Shown here: in pieces, positions 8,816-18,600 of the stretch
How the letters are laid out: each line of letters starts with the position of its first letter
How positions within the stretch are numbered: position 1 is the first letter of the stretch
Assembly (NCBI RefSeq): GCF_045999315.1
Contig: NZ_CP174607.1
Coordinates: forward strand, 3,286,001 to 3,350,000
Reading direction: 5' to 3'
Source of the DNA: Peredibacter sp045999315
GTDB taxonomy: Bacteria; Bdellovibrionota; Bacteriovoracia; Bacteriovoracales; Bacteriovoracaceae
Length of the DNA: 64,000 nucleotides
Notes under the pieces: generated by a model
Database searches by the model: none
Seen by the model: the letters and a program-made list of their open reading frames with translations, nothing else
What the model was told of the DNA's origin: nothing
Program-made: the position numbers and the translations under genes

Positions 8816-9792
8816 TTGTTTAATAGCTTCGCAGCTTCTTTCGCAAAGTAAGTAAGGATAATATCTGCACCGGCGCGACGGAAACAAGTTAGTGTTTCAA
8901 GGATCGCCTTATCATTATCAAGCCAGCCATTCTGAGCGGCGGCCTTTAACATCGCATACTCGCCAGAGATGTTATAAGCAGCAATGGGAAGTGTGCTCAT
9001 TTCTTTCAAACGATAGATGATATCAAGGTAAGGAAGACCGGGTTTTACCATCAGAATGTCAGCACCTTCGGCCATATCGAGTTCAGCTTCGCGAAGAGCT
9101 TCTGTCGAGTTAGCTGGATCCATTTGATAAGTTTTTTTATCACCCTTCTTAGGAGCAGAATCAAGAGCATCACGGAAAGGACCGTAGAAGCTTGAAGCAT
9201 ATTTTGCGGTGTAACTCATGATGAGTTTATTCTGATGAGATGACTCATCTAGTGCCATACGAATGTAACCAACGCGGCCATCCATCATGTCCGATGGACC
9301 GATGATATCAGCTCCAGCTTCAGCTTCACACAGAGCTTGCTTTGCTAGAACTTCCAGAGTTGGATCATTCATGATCTCACCAGTTTTTGGATCAACCAAA
9401 CCATCATGACCATCTGAAGAATAAGGATCAAGGGCGATGTCACCCATCACCAGCATTCCTGGAACGGCCTCTTTCACCGCACGGATTGAACGAAAATTCA
9501 GACCATCACGGTTATAGGCCTCACGAGCATCAGGAGTTTTAAGTTTCTCATCAATTGCTGGAAAAAGTGCCACACACTTCACTCCTAGAGAGTAAAGTTC
9601 CTTCACTTCTTTCACGAGTTCATCAATGGAAAGACGAGACTGGCCCGGCATCGATTTAATAGGAATGTTTTGATTTTTTCCGTCGATCACAAACAAAGGA
9701 GCAATTAAGTGATCCGGAGAGAGATAAGATTCACGAACCATCGAACGAATAACTTCGTTTTGGCGATTTCTACGAGGACGATTGAGCATCAT
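8812..9792 (-). CDS. hemB: Delta-aminolevulinic acid dehydratase (porphobilinogen synthase)
   Basis: Condenses two 5-aminolevulinate molecules to porphobilinogen for heme synthesis. The Schiff-base lysines are Lys197 in SYTAKYASSFYGPF and Lys250 in ILMVKPGLPYLDII. The metal loop reads DIALDPYSSDGHDG (residues 118-131): the three zinc cysteines of the Zn enzymes are replaced by Ala120, Asp122 and Asp130. This indicates the Mg/K-dependent type rather than the zinc type. The length, 326 residues, is typical. It starts 3 bases after the sufE stop. Confidence 0.96.
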   Translation of the reverse strand: MMLNRPRRNRQNEVIRSMVRESYLSPDHLIAPLFVIDGKNQNIPIKSMPGQSRLSIDELVKEVKELYSLGVKCVALFPAIDEKLKTPDAREAYNRDGLNFRSIRAVKEAVPGMLVMGDIALDPYSSDGHDGLVDPKTGEIMNDPTLEVLAKQALCEAEAGADIIGPSDMMDGRVGYIRMALDESSHQNKLIMSYTAKYASSFYGPFRDALDSAPKKGDKKTYQMDPANSTEALREAELDMAEGADILMVKPGLPYLDIIYRLKEMSTLPIAAYNISGEYAMLKAAAQNGWLDNDKAILETLTCFRRAGADIILTYFAKEAAKLLNK

Positions 9793-9795
9793 ATA

Positions 9796-10221
9796 TTAGG
9801 CCTTCTGCATGGATTTAAACACGAGAGCATACATCTGCATCTGTTTCATCATGGCCGCTAAACCATTGGTGCGGTTCATAGATAGATGTTCTGTAATGCC
9901 CACTTCTTTTAAAAATTCTGGTTTGGTGGCAAGGATTTCATCCGGAGTTGCATCAGAGTAAACACTCACCAGTAACCCTACGATGCCTTTGACTAATACG
10001 GCATCAGAGTCTGCATAAAAATACACGCGGCCATCTTTAAATTCTGGATACAACCACACCTGTGACTGACATCCTTTCACTTTGTATTTTTCTTCGCGCT
10101 TATCTTCCGGATAGGCGGCGAGTCCGCGGCCCAGTTGAATGAGTTCTTTGTAGCGGTCTTCCCAGTCATTAAACTTAAGAAAACGTTCTTTAACCTGAGT
10201 GGTTCTCTCTAGCATATTCAC
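9796..10221 (-). CDS. sufE: SufE-family sulfur acceptor for cysteine desulfurase
   Basis: 141-residue cysteine-desulfuration protein that accepts persulfide sulfur from SufS for Fe-S cluster assembly. The acceptor Cys51 sits in the invariant VKGCQSQVW motif. The GTG at 10221 is preferred because AGGGGA lies 6 bases upstream; an ATG at 10215 is the alternative. It heads the operon that continues into hemB and the LPS genes. No sufS, sufB or other suf gene lies nearby. Confidence 0.9.
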   Translation of the reverse strand: MNMLERTTQVKERFLKFNDWEDRYKELIQLGRGLAAYPEDKREEKYKVKGCQSQVWLYPEFKDGRVYFYADSDAVLVKGIVGLLVSVYSDATPDEILATKPEFLKEVGITEHLSMNRTNGLAAMMKQMQMYALVFKSMQKA

Positions 10222-10356
10222 GTAACTTCCCCTGCTTAGGTGCCCCAGTATGCTCCTCTAGGTGGACTTAGTCAAAAACCTCAATAAATTTGGGTGGATT
10301 TTTAAAGCTTTTGCCCCTCCGCACCGAAAAAGAAAAGTAGAAAAGGAAGAGTGCTT

Positions 10357-11481
10357 ATGGCGGCTTTAGACCTAAAACCATTGTCAAAAGAAACTATCGA
10401 TAAGATGGGATTCAATAACCATGATTTATGGATGGTAAAAATCGGCGAAGAACTTTTTGGACCATTTGAGTCTCAGTCTCTGAAACACTATGCTACCGAG
10501 AATGAGAACGTCTTCGACAACGCTCTGGCCTCTCGCCTGGATACCAATGACTATCATCCTTTCTGGACCCACGCTTTTTTCCAGCGTCGCACTCCTGAGA
10601 ATCTTTCGAAAGAAAAAAACGAAGGACCATTCTGGACTCTGAATCAGGGCCAGAAACAAGGGCCATTTTCATTCCAGGACATTGATAAAAAAATCGAGAT
10701 GGGTCTCCTTGTGATGACCGATCATCTCTCAGTCGACAATGGCGATACCTGGAGAAAGATTTTTGAGTTTACTGGCTTTGATCGTCGCATCCATTCGGCC
10801 AGCGAATTACCTGAGGCCCCTCAGGATTCAAGCTTTCAAAAAGCGCGACTTCTTCTGGTTGATAAAATCGAAAAACCACATCTCAATACTCACGTAGAAC
10901 TTGCTGAACTTGCCCATCAGGGTCAAATGCAGGCGAAAGTCCTCACGCTCAAATTAGATGAGATGACTCTTTCAAATCTTAAATCTACTGAAGTCAGTGA
11001 TTCATTAAAGTGGGCCGTACCAGCTGCTGCCGCCATTTTCATGGCCATGATGGTAGGTGGTTACTTCCTCCTAAATCCTTCATCGGAAATAGGAAATGTA
11101 GAGCTTGTTGCTGAGAAAGAAGCTCCTCAAAACATTTCTGATCCACTTCCAGCTCCGGTGGGTGAAGTTCCGGCCAATCGACCAGGACCTCAAGTCTCAA
11201 ACCGTAGACCTGCAAGTGTTCCAAGTTATAATCCTCCTCGCCGTCCAGTGATTACATCTCGTTTTCCAACTCGTGTAGAAACTCACATGAGAGATCGTGA
11301 TCAAATGGATGAACCACCTGTGGAGCCACAAGATATGCCTGAACAGCATGAACCGCCTCCAGCGCCTGAACACTCTTTGGTTGGAAATGACAACAACAAT
11401 CAGGGCGAAACATTAGATGCTGCCATGAATGGTACGTCTCAACCGGCCGAACCAGTGGTTGAAGAAGTGTCAGACTTCTAA
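10357..11481 (+). CDS. Tandem GYF_2-domain protein with one membrane helix and Pro-rich tail
   Basis: 374 residues. Two copies of the GYF_2-like fold with the W....G...GPF pattern are visible: LWMVKIGEELFGPF near residue 25 and FWTLNQGQKQGPFSF near residue 90. The middle is polar. A membrane helix (AAAAIFMAMMVGGYFLL, about residues 225-242) precedes a roughly 130-residue Pro/Glu/Asn-rich tail. ATG 10357 is chosen over GTG 10351 because AGGA is 9 bases before it. GYF_2 domains usually bind peptides or anchor complexes; the partner is unknown. It is first gene of the run leading to tmk (12-base gap). Confidence 0.75.
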   Translation: MAALDLKPLSKETIDKMGFNNHDLWMVKIGEELFGPFESQSLKHYATENENVFDNALASRLDTNDYHPFWTHAFFQRRTPENLSKEKNEGPFWTLNQGQKQGPFSFQDIDKKIEMGLLVMTDHLSVDNGDTWRKIFEFTGFDRRIHSASELPEAPQDSSFQKARLLLVDKIEKPHLNTHVELAELAHQGQMQAKVLTLKLDEMTLSNLKSTEVSDSLKWAVPAAAAIFMAMMVGGYFLLNPSSEIGNVELVAEKEAPQNISDPLPAPVGEVPANRPGPQVSNRRPASVPSYNPPRRPVITSRFPTRVETHMRDRDQMDEPPVEPQDMPEQHEPPPAPEHSLVGNDNNNQGETLDAAMNGTSQPAEPVVEEVSDF

Positions 11482-11493
11482 TATGATTTCCGG

Positions 11494-12171
11494 GTGAAAA
11501 CCCAAGCTTTAAATCATATCAAGTCCCAATACCGTAACCCAGAGACTCCAGGAAGTTTTTTTCTTTCGTTAGAAGGAATTGAAGGTTCTGGAAAAACCAC
11601 TCAGATTAAAGAGATCGAGGCCCATTGCCAGAAGAAAGGTCTCAGAGTGATCACTCTCCGTGAGCCGGGTGGAACTATTTTTGGTGAAAAGCTTCGTGAG
11701 GCGATTTTAAAATCAGAGTCACCTCTTCATCCACTTGCTGAATGCCATTTGTTTCTTGCGAGTCGCGCTCAATTGTTAAAAGAGAAAATTCTTCCTTTCC
11801 TACTTCGGCCCAAATCAGTGGTGATCCTGGATCGCTATATTGATTCCACTCTGGCGTATCAGGGAAAGGCCCGAAAGTTGGGCTATGAAACAGTTCTCAC
11901 ACTTCACCAATATGATCCTCTGAATCTTCTTCCTCACCGCACTTATTTCCTCGATATTTCTCTTGAGACTTCGATGGAAAGACAAAAAGCACGTGGGAAC
12001 GAAAAAGATTATTTTGAGAGTGAAAAACACGAATTTTATCAAAATCTCGTGGATGGATACCGTGATCTTTCAGAAATTTTTCCGGAAAGAATCATGAAGA
12101 TTGATGCTTCAAAAACGCCATCAGAAGTGACGGCACTGATCATTAAGGATTTGGAGAAATTTCTCGCATGA
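11494..12171 (+). CDS. tmk: Thymidylate kinase
   Basis: Phosphorylates dTMP to dTDP. The P-loop GIEGSGKTTQ occurs near residues 28-37, TLREPGG is the substrate-binding motif, and DRYIDSTLAYQGKARKLG is the conserved DRY region. At 225 residues it carries about 20 extra N-terminal residues before the kinase core. The start is GTG 11494 with no clear Shine-Dalgarno, so a later start is possible, but no ATG lies before the core. It overlaps holB by 4 bases. Confidence 0.95.
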   Translation: MKTQALNHIKSQYRNPETPGSFFLSLEGIEGSGKTTQIKEIEAHCQKKGLRVITLREPGGTIFGEKLREAILKSESPLHPLAECHLFLASRAQLLKEKILPFLLRPKSVVILDRYIDSTLAYQGKARKLGYETVLTLHQYDPLNLLPHRTYFLDISLETSMERQKARGNEKDYFESEKHEFYQNLVDGYRDLSEIFPERIMKIDASKTPSEVTALIIKDLEKFLA

Positions 12172-12932
12172 ATCTCTCTGAAATTCTCCTCACCAAAGCA
12201 CGCAATAACGAACTCGGACACTTTTATATCGTAGAGACTTCCGCACCTGAACATGTTGCCCATGAAGCTCTTTTAAATTTTGTCCACCAATTCATTCGTG
12301 ACTACTACCAAAAAGTAGAAGGCCACAAACAAAGCCTCACTCATCTTATGGACCATCCAGATGTTTACGTTCTGGGAAATACCAGTGAGATCGAAGAAGA
12401 CAAACCATTCAAGGTTGAAGAGGCCGAGGCCTTTGCTCGCTTCTTTGAATTTAAACCTGTTCAGGGAAAAAGAAAGTTTGCTGTCATCACTGAGGCCCAT
12501 CGAGTAAACACCATTGTTTCCAACAAGTGGCTTAAGCTTTTGGAAGAACCTCAGGGCGCCTCAACTATTTTCCTTTTGAATCCACGTCGTGGACAACTTC
12601 TGCCAACTATTCACTCGCGGGCCATTCATATCCGTTTGCCGGTGAAACTTCCTGCTTCGGATTTTTCGGAGTGGAATAATCTCCTGGCCGACCTTAAGAA
12701 AATGACGCTCTCCGAATTTCTAGAAAATTATTCCAGAAGTGAGCCGGAGCTAGGTTTTTGGGTCAATGAACTCATTCGTTGGGAGTCCGAGCAACTGGAT
12801 CGGCCCGACTCTAAAACGGCCCTAAATAAGTGGCTCAAGGAGTTCCAGGAGATGGAAACCTTCCATCAACCTACTGCGACAAAATGGGCGCTTTTCTATT
12901 CTTATGTTCGAGAGCAGGTTCTCTCTCGTTGA
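12168..12932 (+). CDS. holB: DNA polymerase III delta' subunit-like protein (clamp loader)
   Basis: Clamp-loader family protein, 254 residues. VEEAEAFARFF, KRKFAVITEAHRVNTIVSNKWLK and LLEEPQGASTIFLL, then ILPTIHSR-like LLPTIHSRAIHIRLP, are the delta' signature segments. The P-loop expected near the N-terminus is absent and the four zinc cysteines are missing, so it is a divergent, probably non-nucleotide-binding delta'. tmk-holB-ricT is a conserved gene order in many bacteria, which supports the call. The start ATG overlaps the tmk stop. Confidence 0.85.
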   Translation: MNLSEILLTKARNNELGHFYIVETSAPEHVAHEALLNFVHQFIRDYYQKVEGHKQSLTHLMDHPDVYVLGNTSEIEEDKPFKVEEAEAFARFFEFKPVQGKRKFAVITEAHRVNTIVSNKWLKLLEEPQGASTIFLLNPRRGQLLPTIHSRAIHIRLPVKLPASDFSEWNNLLADLKKMTLSEFLENYSRSEPELGFWVNELIRWESEQLDRPDSKTALNKWLKEFQEMETFHQPTATKWALFYSYVREQVLSR

Positions 12933-12963
12933 CTTAGCACGGAAAAACTCTGAAAATAACTGA

Positions 12964-14520
12964 ATGACCAATGAACAACACGTAGAAGAGGACAAGCTAC
13001 CTCCTACGGATACCATAATATCTGAAGATGAAACTTCAGAAATGTCGGACGCTGAAACGTCTGAAGATAAAGAGAGCCGAGAAGAAAGTAGATTTAAAGA
13101 AGGGCAAATCCTGCGCTTCGTACGAGTCCGCTTCCCTGGGAACTCTCGATCATTCCCCTTTTTAATCGGTAAAAGAAGAATTGAGTACGGCCAGAAAGTG
13201 GTGGCGATGTCGGACCGTGGAATGGCGGTTGGATACGTTAACTCATTTCCTTACGAAGTTCCTTTCAATAAAAGCATGCTTCCAGTTCGCAGTATCGCCA
13301 AGGTCGCAACTGATGAAGATGTTCAGAAAGATCAAGAAGCTTATCGCCAGCAAAAAAACGCTGAAAATATTTGTAATGATCTCATTGAGCAATTTAAGCT
13401 CGACATGCAGCTTACTCACGTGGAGTTTACTTCATTTGGTAAGAAGGCCGTATTCTATTTCATTGCTCCGGCCCGCGTAGACTTCCGTGATCTCGTAAGA
13501 GATCTGGTGGCCAAACTTAAAACTCGTATTGAACTTCGTCAGATTTCTGTTCGTGACCGTTCTGCCTCAATCGGCGGTATCGGCCCATGTGGACGTGAGC
13601 TTTGTTGTTCCTCATTCCTCACGAAATACGGAAACGTGGGCATCAAGATGGCGAAGAACCAGGACCTGACACTCAATTTCTCAAAACTTAATGGCGTATG
13701 TGGTCAGCTTAAATGCTGTCTTCAGTACGAAGATGATGTTTATCGTGAGAAGCGCTCACGTCTTCCAAAAGAAGGCGACATTATCACCACTCACACTGGT
13801 GAAACTGGTCGCGTAGATCGTCTTCACCTTTTAAGTGAACAATTTGTCATGATGACCAACCGTGGAGTGCGTAAGCGCTTCGTGGTGGACCTTTATAAAG
13901 AGACTCTGGATAAAGAAACTGCGAACTTCCCAAAAGAGTTCGATATGATCACAGATGAAACTCATAAAGTAGTTGGTCTGGATGATAAAGAAGCGAAGAA
14001 GATTAAGGCCTTTGAAGCTGAAGTTAAAACTTATAAAGAAAAAGGTAAGTCTTTCGCGGATGGAATTTTTGAGTCACTATTCGGAGAGAAAACTCTGGAT
14101 TACTCACTTCCAGCTGTAGCGGAACTTGAATCAAGCAAACCAAGAGTTAAAACACCGGATGAAGAAGAAGAGATCTTCTATACTCCGAGTGAAGACGAAA
14201 TTCTTCCGGAAGATGAGGAAGAAGATATAGTGGATCATGAACCTGTTAGAACCCGCGTGGATCTAATGGATCGTGGTCAGCAGGCGTCGAGAGGTGACAA
14301 TCGCGGTCCTCGCCCACAAGGCCAGCAAAACCGTGGTCCGCGTCCGCAAGGACAAGGTCCGCAGGCACCGAGAGGTGACAGCAGAGGTCCTCGCCAGGAC
14401 AATCGTGGCCCACGCCAAGATAACCGTGGTCCTCGTCCGCAAGGTCAAAACAACCAGAACCGTCCACAAGGTGGTGGACAACAAGGTCAGAATCAAGGAA
14501 GAAATCGACCGCCGAGATAA
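12964..14520 (+). CDS. ricT: PSP1/RicT (YaaT) family protein with long disordered Arg/Gly/Pro/Gln tail
   Basis: 518 residues. An acidic N-terminal extension (about 45 residues) precedes the PSP1 core. The core contains GIGPCGRELCCSSFL and NGVCGQLKCCLQYEDD, the paired Cys clusters of RicT that in Bacillus bind Fe-S clusters and support RNA maturation. After about residue 385 the protein becomes acidic, and the last ~82 residues (437-518) are low complexity, repeating RGPRPQGQ and RGPRQDN units. Such RG-rich tails commonly bind RNA. RicT homologues are usually under 300 residues, so both extensions are additions. It follows holB by 31 bases. Confidence 0.88.
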   Translation: MTNEQHVEEDKLPPTDTIISEDETSEMSDAETSEDKESREESRFKEGQILRFVRVRFPGNSRSFPFLIGKRRIEYGQKVVAMSDRGMAVGYVNSFPYEVPFNKSMLPVRSIAKVATDEDVQKDQEAYRQQKNAENICNDLIEQFKLDMQLTHVEFTSFGKKAVFYFIAPARVDFRDLVRDLVAKLKTRIELRQISVRDRSASIGGIGPCGRELCCSSFLTKYGNVGIKMAKNQDLTLNFSKLNGVCGQLKCCLQYEDDVYREKRSRLPKEGDIITTHTGETGRVDRLHLLSEQFVMMTNRGVRKRFVVDLYKETLDKETANFPKEFDMITDETHKVVGLDDKEAKKIKAFEAEVKTYKEKGKSFADGIFESLFGEKTLDYSLPAVAELESSKPRVKTPDEEEEIFYTPSEDEILPEDEEEDIVDHEPVRTRVDLMDRGQQASRGDNRGPRPQGQQNRGPRPQGQGPQAPRGDSRGPRQDNRGPRQDNRGPRPQGQNNQNRPQGGGQQGQNQGRNRPPR

Positions 14521-14523
14521 TCC

Positions 14524-15666
14524 ATGAGGATTCTTCACACATCGGACTGGCACCTTGGTAAAAGACTCTTTAAGCTCGATCGCTCACCAGAACACGAATT
14601 ATTTTTAAATTGGCTCCTCTCGATCCTTCGAGAGGAGAAAATTGATGTCCTCCTGATTGCGGGAGACATCTTCGATACCCCCACTCCCCCACATCAGAGT
14701 TTGGAAGTTTTTTATAACTTCCTCCATCGGGTTTCGACGGAAACCACAACTGATACTTATATCATTGCTGGAAACCACGATTCTGGACTTCTTTTAGAGG
14801 CACCAGCGCGACTTCTGTCATTTCACAGAGTGAAGATCTGGGGAAAACTCTCACCTGAGACAAAAGACCATTGGATCAACATCACCAAGGGCAATGAGAG
14901 CATTGATCTTTGTGCTCTACCATTCTTCCGCTCTTACGAACTGCTTCCTCAAGGGGAAGGTGATGCTCTGGCAGTGCTTAAAACTTATCTTAATCACAAT
15001 TCCAGAACGCCAACGATTCTGATGCTTCATCATCTGGCCGGAGTGTTTGAGGCCGCGGGATCAGAACAAGTGATTTCACTAAGTGGGGTGGACTCCATTC
15101 CAACTGAAGTCATGGATAGTTTTAACTATGTGGCCCTGGGACATATTCATAAACCACAAAAAGTCGGAAAGAAGAGTTACTACTCAGGCTCCCCGATTCC
15201 TATGCGTTTTTCAGAAACTCAAAGAAAATCAGTGATGATCATTGATGTAAAAAACTCTGAGTTTGAAATCAGGGTCCATCAGATTCCGATCTTTAGAGAT
15301 CTTTTTATCGTTAAGGCCGACGAATCCAATTATCTGGCGAAACTAAAAGAGCTTACACCATCGACAGAACTAAAAGGTATGGTGGAAGTTCAGCTAAATC
15401 TCGCGGCCCCAAGAATTGGGCTCATTGATGAAATTAAAGAAGTTTTGGATAAAAAGGGACTAGAGCTTTTATCGTTCCTTCCTTTCTATGCCGCCAAGGA
15501 CGACGCTCCTAAAAAACATGAGAAGCTTTTTGAGCTCTCCCCGCTGGAACTTTTCCAGGAATTCTACGCCACTAAGTTTCCGGAAAAAAAAGAAGTACCA
15601 GATGATTTGAAAGCTGATTTCATTGAACTCTTAGAGAAGGTAAAGCATGCGCCTCATTCGTCTTAG
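14524..15666 (+). CDS. sbcD: Exonuclease SbcCD, nuclease subunit SbcD
   Basis: Mre11-type metallophosphoesterase that, with SbcC, cleaves hairpins and DNA ends. Metal ligands lie in the successive motifs TSDWHLGK, IAGDIFD, IAGNHDSG, LMLHHLAG and ALGHIHKPQ. The C-terminal capping region is present, total 380 residues. It starts 3 bases after ricT and overlaps sbcC by 20 bases, consistent with translational coupling. Confidence 0.96.
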   Translation: MRILHTSDWHLGKRLFKLDRSPEHELFLNWLLSILREEKIDVLLIAGDIFDTPTPPHQSLEVFYNFLHRVSTETTTDTYIIAGNHDSGLLLEAPARLLSFHRVKIWGKLSPETKDHWINITKGNESIDLCALPFFRSYELLPQGEGDALAVLKTYLNHNSRTPTILMLHHLAGVFEAAGSEQVISLSGVDSIPTEVMDSFNYVALGHIHKPQKVGKKSYYSGSPIPMRFSETQRKSVMIIDVKNSEFEIRVHQIPIFRDLFIVKADESNYLAKLKELTPSTELKGMVEVQLNLAAPRIGLIDEIKEVLDKKGLELLSFLPFYAAKDDAPKKHEKLFELSPLELFQEFYATKFPEKKEVPDDLKADFIELLEKVKHAPHSS

Positions 15667-18600
15667 AGTTCGAAACATCGCCTCCTTAAAAGGTGAGCAG
15701 GAAATCAATTTTCAAGAGATTCAATCTCATAGTTCTCTATTTGCCATAACCGGTGAAACAGGTTCCGGAAAATCTTCCGTTCTAAATTCCATCGGTCTCG
15801 CTCTCTATGGGCAAATTTATAAAAAGAACGTGACCCAACTGGATGTAGTGACTCTCGGAGAGAAAGATGGTTCGATTGAACTCATCTTTCAGGTAAAAGG
15901 TAAGTACTATCTCGCCGATTGGCGTGCCCGAGTGAGAAAACAAAACGGAGAGCCCTATTCGACTCCTCAGACACCGGTTCGAAACCTTTACACGATTGAA
16001 GCTCCGCATTTTGAAAGCGCGAAGCACATTGCTACCGTCAACACTACTGAACTTCTAAATCTCGACTTTGATCAGTTCTGTAAATGTATCATTCTGAATC
16101 AGGGCGAGTTTGCGAAGTTTCTCACGAGTTCTTTTACGGACCGAAAAGAAATTCTAGAAAAACTTTATCCGGGTGAAATGCTCGAGAGCATGAGTCGGGA
16201 GCTGAAGCTCGAGATAGATCAGCTTCAGAAGGCCAAAAGCGATATTGAAATTGAACGTGAGGCCCTGAAAGGTGATGGCATTACAGGTGATAATCTCAAA
16301 GAACAAAAAGAGTCACTAGAGTCAGAACTTAAAGTTCTCGAAGCGACCTTTAAGCACATTGAAGAGTTGGATTATCATTTTGTGAGCCTCTCTTCCAATC
16401 ACGATAAGCACGGGGAAAACAATCGAAAGATTGAATCCATTAAGAAAGACATGTCTGAGCTCACCAAGAGCTATAACCTCCTCCTGAAAGCAGGCCAGGA
16501 AGTACTGGAAAGAAAAGACGAGGCCCAAAAGAACCTTGAAACGAGACTTCCGGCCCTTCAGGTTCTGCTGACGAAAGAAGAGACATACAAAAACCTTGAA
16601 GCACAATTAAAACAACTTCAAACGAGGGCCGATTCTCATAAAAACATCATCGAGAAACTGACTGTCGATAGTAAGGTCATTGCGGACAAGGAAATTGTTT
16701 TACAGGAAAAACTCACGAACTCTCAAAAAGAGTTTATGTATGCTCTTCAAGAACTAAGACATCTTCGCAAGGAACTTGAAGAGGCCTTTGACCTCTACTC
16801 AGATAAGGAACTTAAAGAGGAAGAGCTTAAAGGAATTAAACTTCGTCTTCAGGAAGTGGAGATTCAAGGTAAAGAGACCAAAAAAGAAGCAGAAACTTTA
16901 AGTGATAAACTAAAATCATTCCCGGCCGATCTTAAGGCCCTGGAAATGCAAATTGAAACAAAGAAAAAAGACCTGCAAAAGGACCTGGAGAAAAAGCAGC
17001 GGGCAGAAGTGGCCCTGGATTCTTTAAAAAAGGCCCTGCTTGAAATTGATCAAGAAAAAGAAGTGGGAGATCGCCGGATTGAAAGTTTAGTTGGTCTCAT
17101 TAAAAAGACCGAACTAGAACTTGTTCCAATTGAAACGACCTTAAAACTTCAGGAAGTTCTTTCTGCCAGTCTTATTTGTGTGGACCATGCCCTTATCTCA
17201 GCAAAAGAAAGCTGTCCTGTTTGTGAGCAGTTTGTGCCTCACAAGCGATTGGAAGAACTAAAGGCCAATCTCACCAAGACCGATCTAAAAGAAATTGAAA
17301 ATCGCGCTCGTGAACTAAATCTTCTTCTTTTAAAGAGTCGTGAAGAAGAAAGAATTCTGTCTGAGAAGAAAAATACGCTGACCATTCAGTCTGAGATGCG
17401 CCAAAAAGAGATGGCCGAATTTACAATCGAGGCCATCAAAGTACTTCCCTCTCTGGAATCTCTCGACCAGGAACTCGCGACCGTAAAAAAACAGGTTTGG
17501 GAGTTTGATAATCTTCAAAAAGAGCTCCAAAAATTAGAGGCCGAACTTAAAAAGTCGCGTGAGCACTATGGGGCCCTTAAACTTGACCTTCAGAAAAAAG
17601 AGCAAGTCCTCTCAGGGACCCAGGAAAAACTCGCATTAATTGAAGGAAAAACCAAGGTCCTGGTTTCTGAATTTAACAAAGACAGTATCAGAGACCTTAA
17701 AAAAGACCTGCGCCTTCTCGCCTCTTATATCGAGACTGAAACTCAATTAGAAAAGTGCCGTCAGGAAAAAGAGCACTACTCTCTTCAGCTAAAAGAGAAG
17801 ACCACAGAACGTGGACTTCTTGAAACTGAAGTGGCTCGCCTCCAAGGTGAGACCAATGAGCTTAAAGCGGTCCTTCAGAAAGAACTTCAAGGGAAAAAGG
17901 CCCAGGATCTCATTCAAGAGCTAAACGCTATGGCGAAGAAGGCCCAGGAAGAATGGGTCCAGCAAGAACAGAACCAACGTAAGCAAGAACTACAATTAAA
18001 AGAATTCCAAAGTCGTTTGTATGAGTTGGATAAACTTACCAAAGACTATGACCTGCACTTTGCTCAAGAACTTCATCTGGTTCGTGAGAAGGCCCAAACG
18101 ATGAACATCACGGAAGGAAATCTCGCCAATCTGGTGGGGCACCTTTCCCATCTCGGTCTTACACTTGAATCTGAAAAAGTGCTGTTCATTCCCATTTCTG
18201 AAGGTCTTAAGAGCGAAAAAGATCAATACAAGCATGCGGTTAATGAATGCCGAATGAAGTTTGCCAGTGTTCGGGCCCGTCTTGAAGACTGGGAAAAACT
18301 TCAGGACAAGATTCTTCTTCTGAACCTTAAAGCAAAAGACATTCAGGAGAAATTGGATCGTCGAGGGCGCTTAAGTGAAGTCCTAGGTAAAGATGAACTC
18401 CGCACATTCGTTCTCTCACTGGTTGAAGAAAACTTGATTGAACAAACCAATCAGGAGCTGCAAAAGCTTTGTCAGGGCCGCTATGAGATCCTTCATCAAT
18501 CACGCCGTATGAAACTTACTCCTGAGTTCTACATCATGGACAAGTTCCGTGAAGGGAATCTCAGAAAAGTTTCCACTCTCTCTGGTGGTGAGACCTTTAT

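Noticed and set aside
14246..14553. Two overlapping minus-strand open frames of 96-98 codons
   Set aside because: They are antisense shadows of the Arg/Gly/Pro-repeat tail of ricT, where the repetitive DNA keeps all frames open; no ribosome-binding site and no plausible product.
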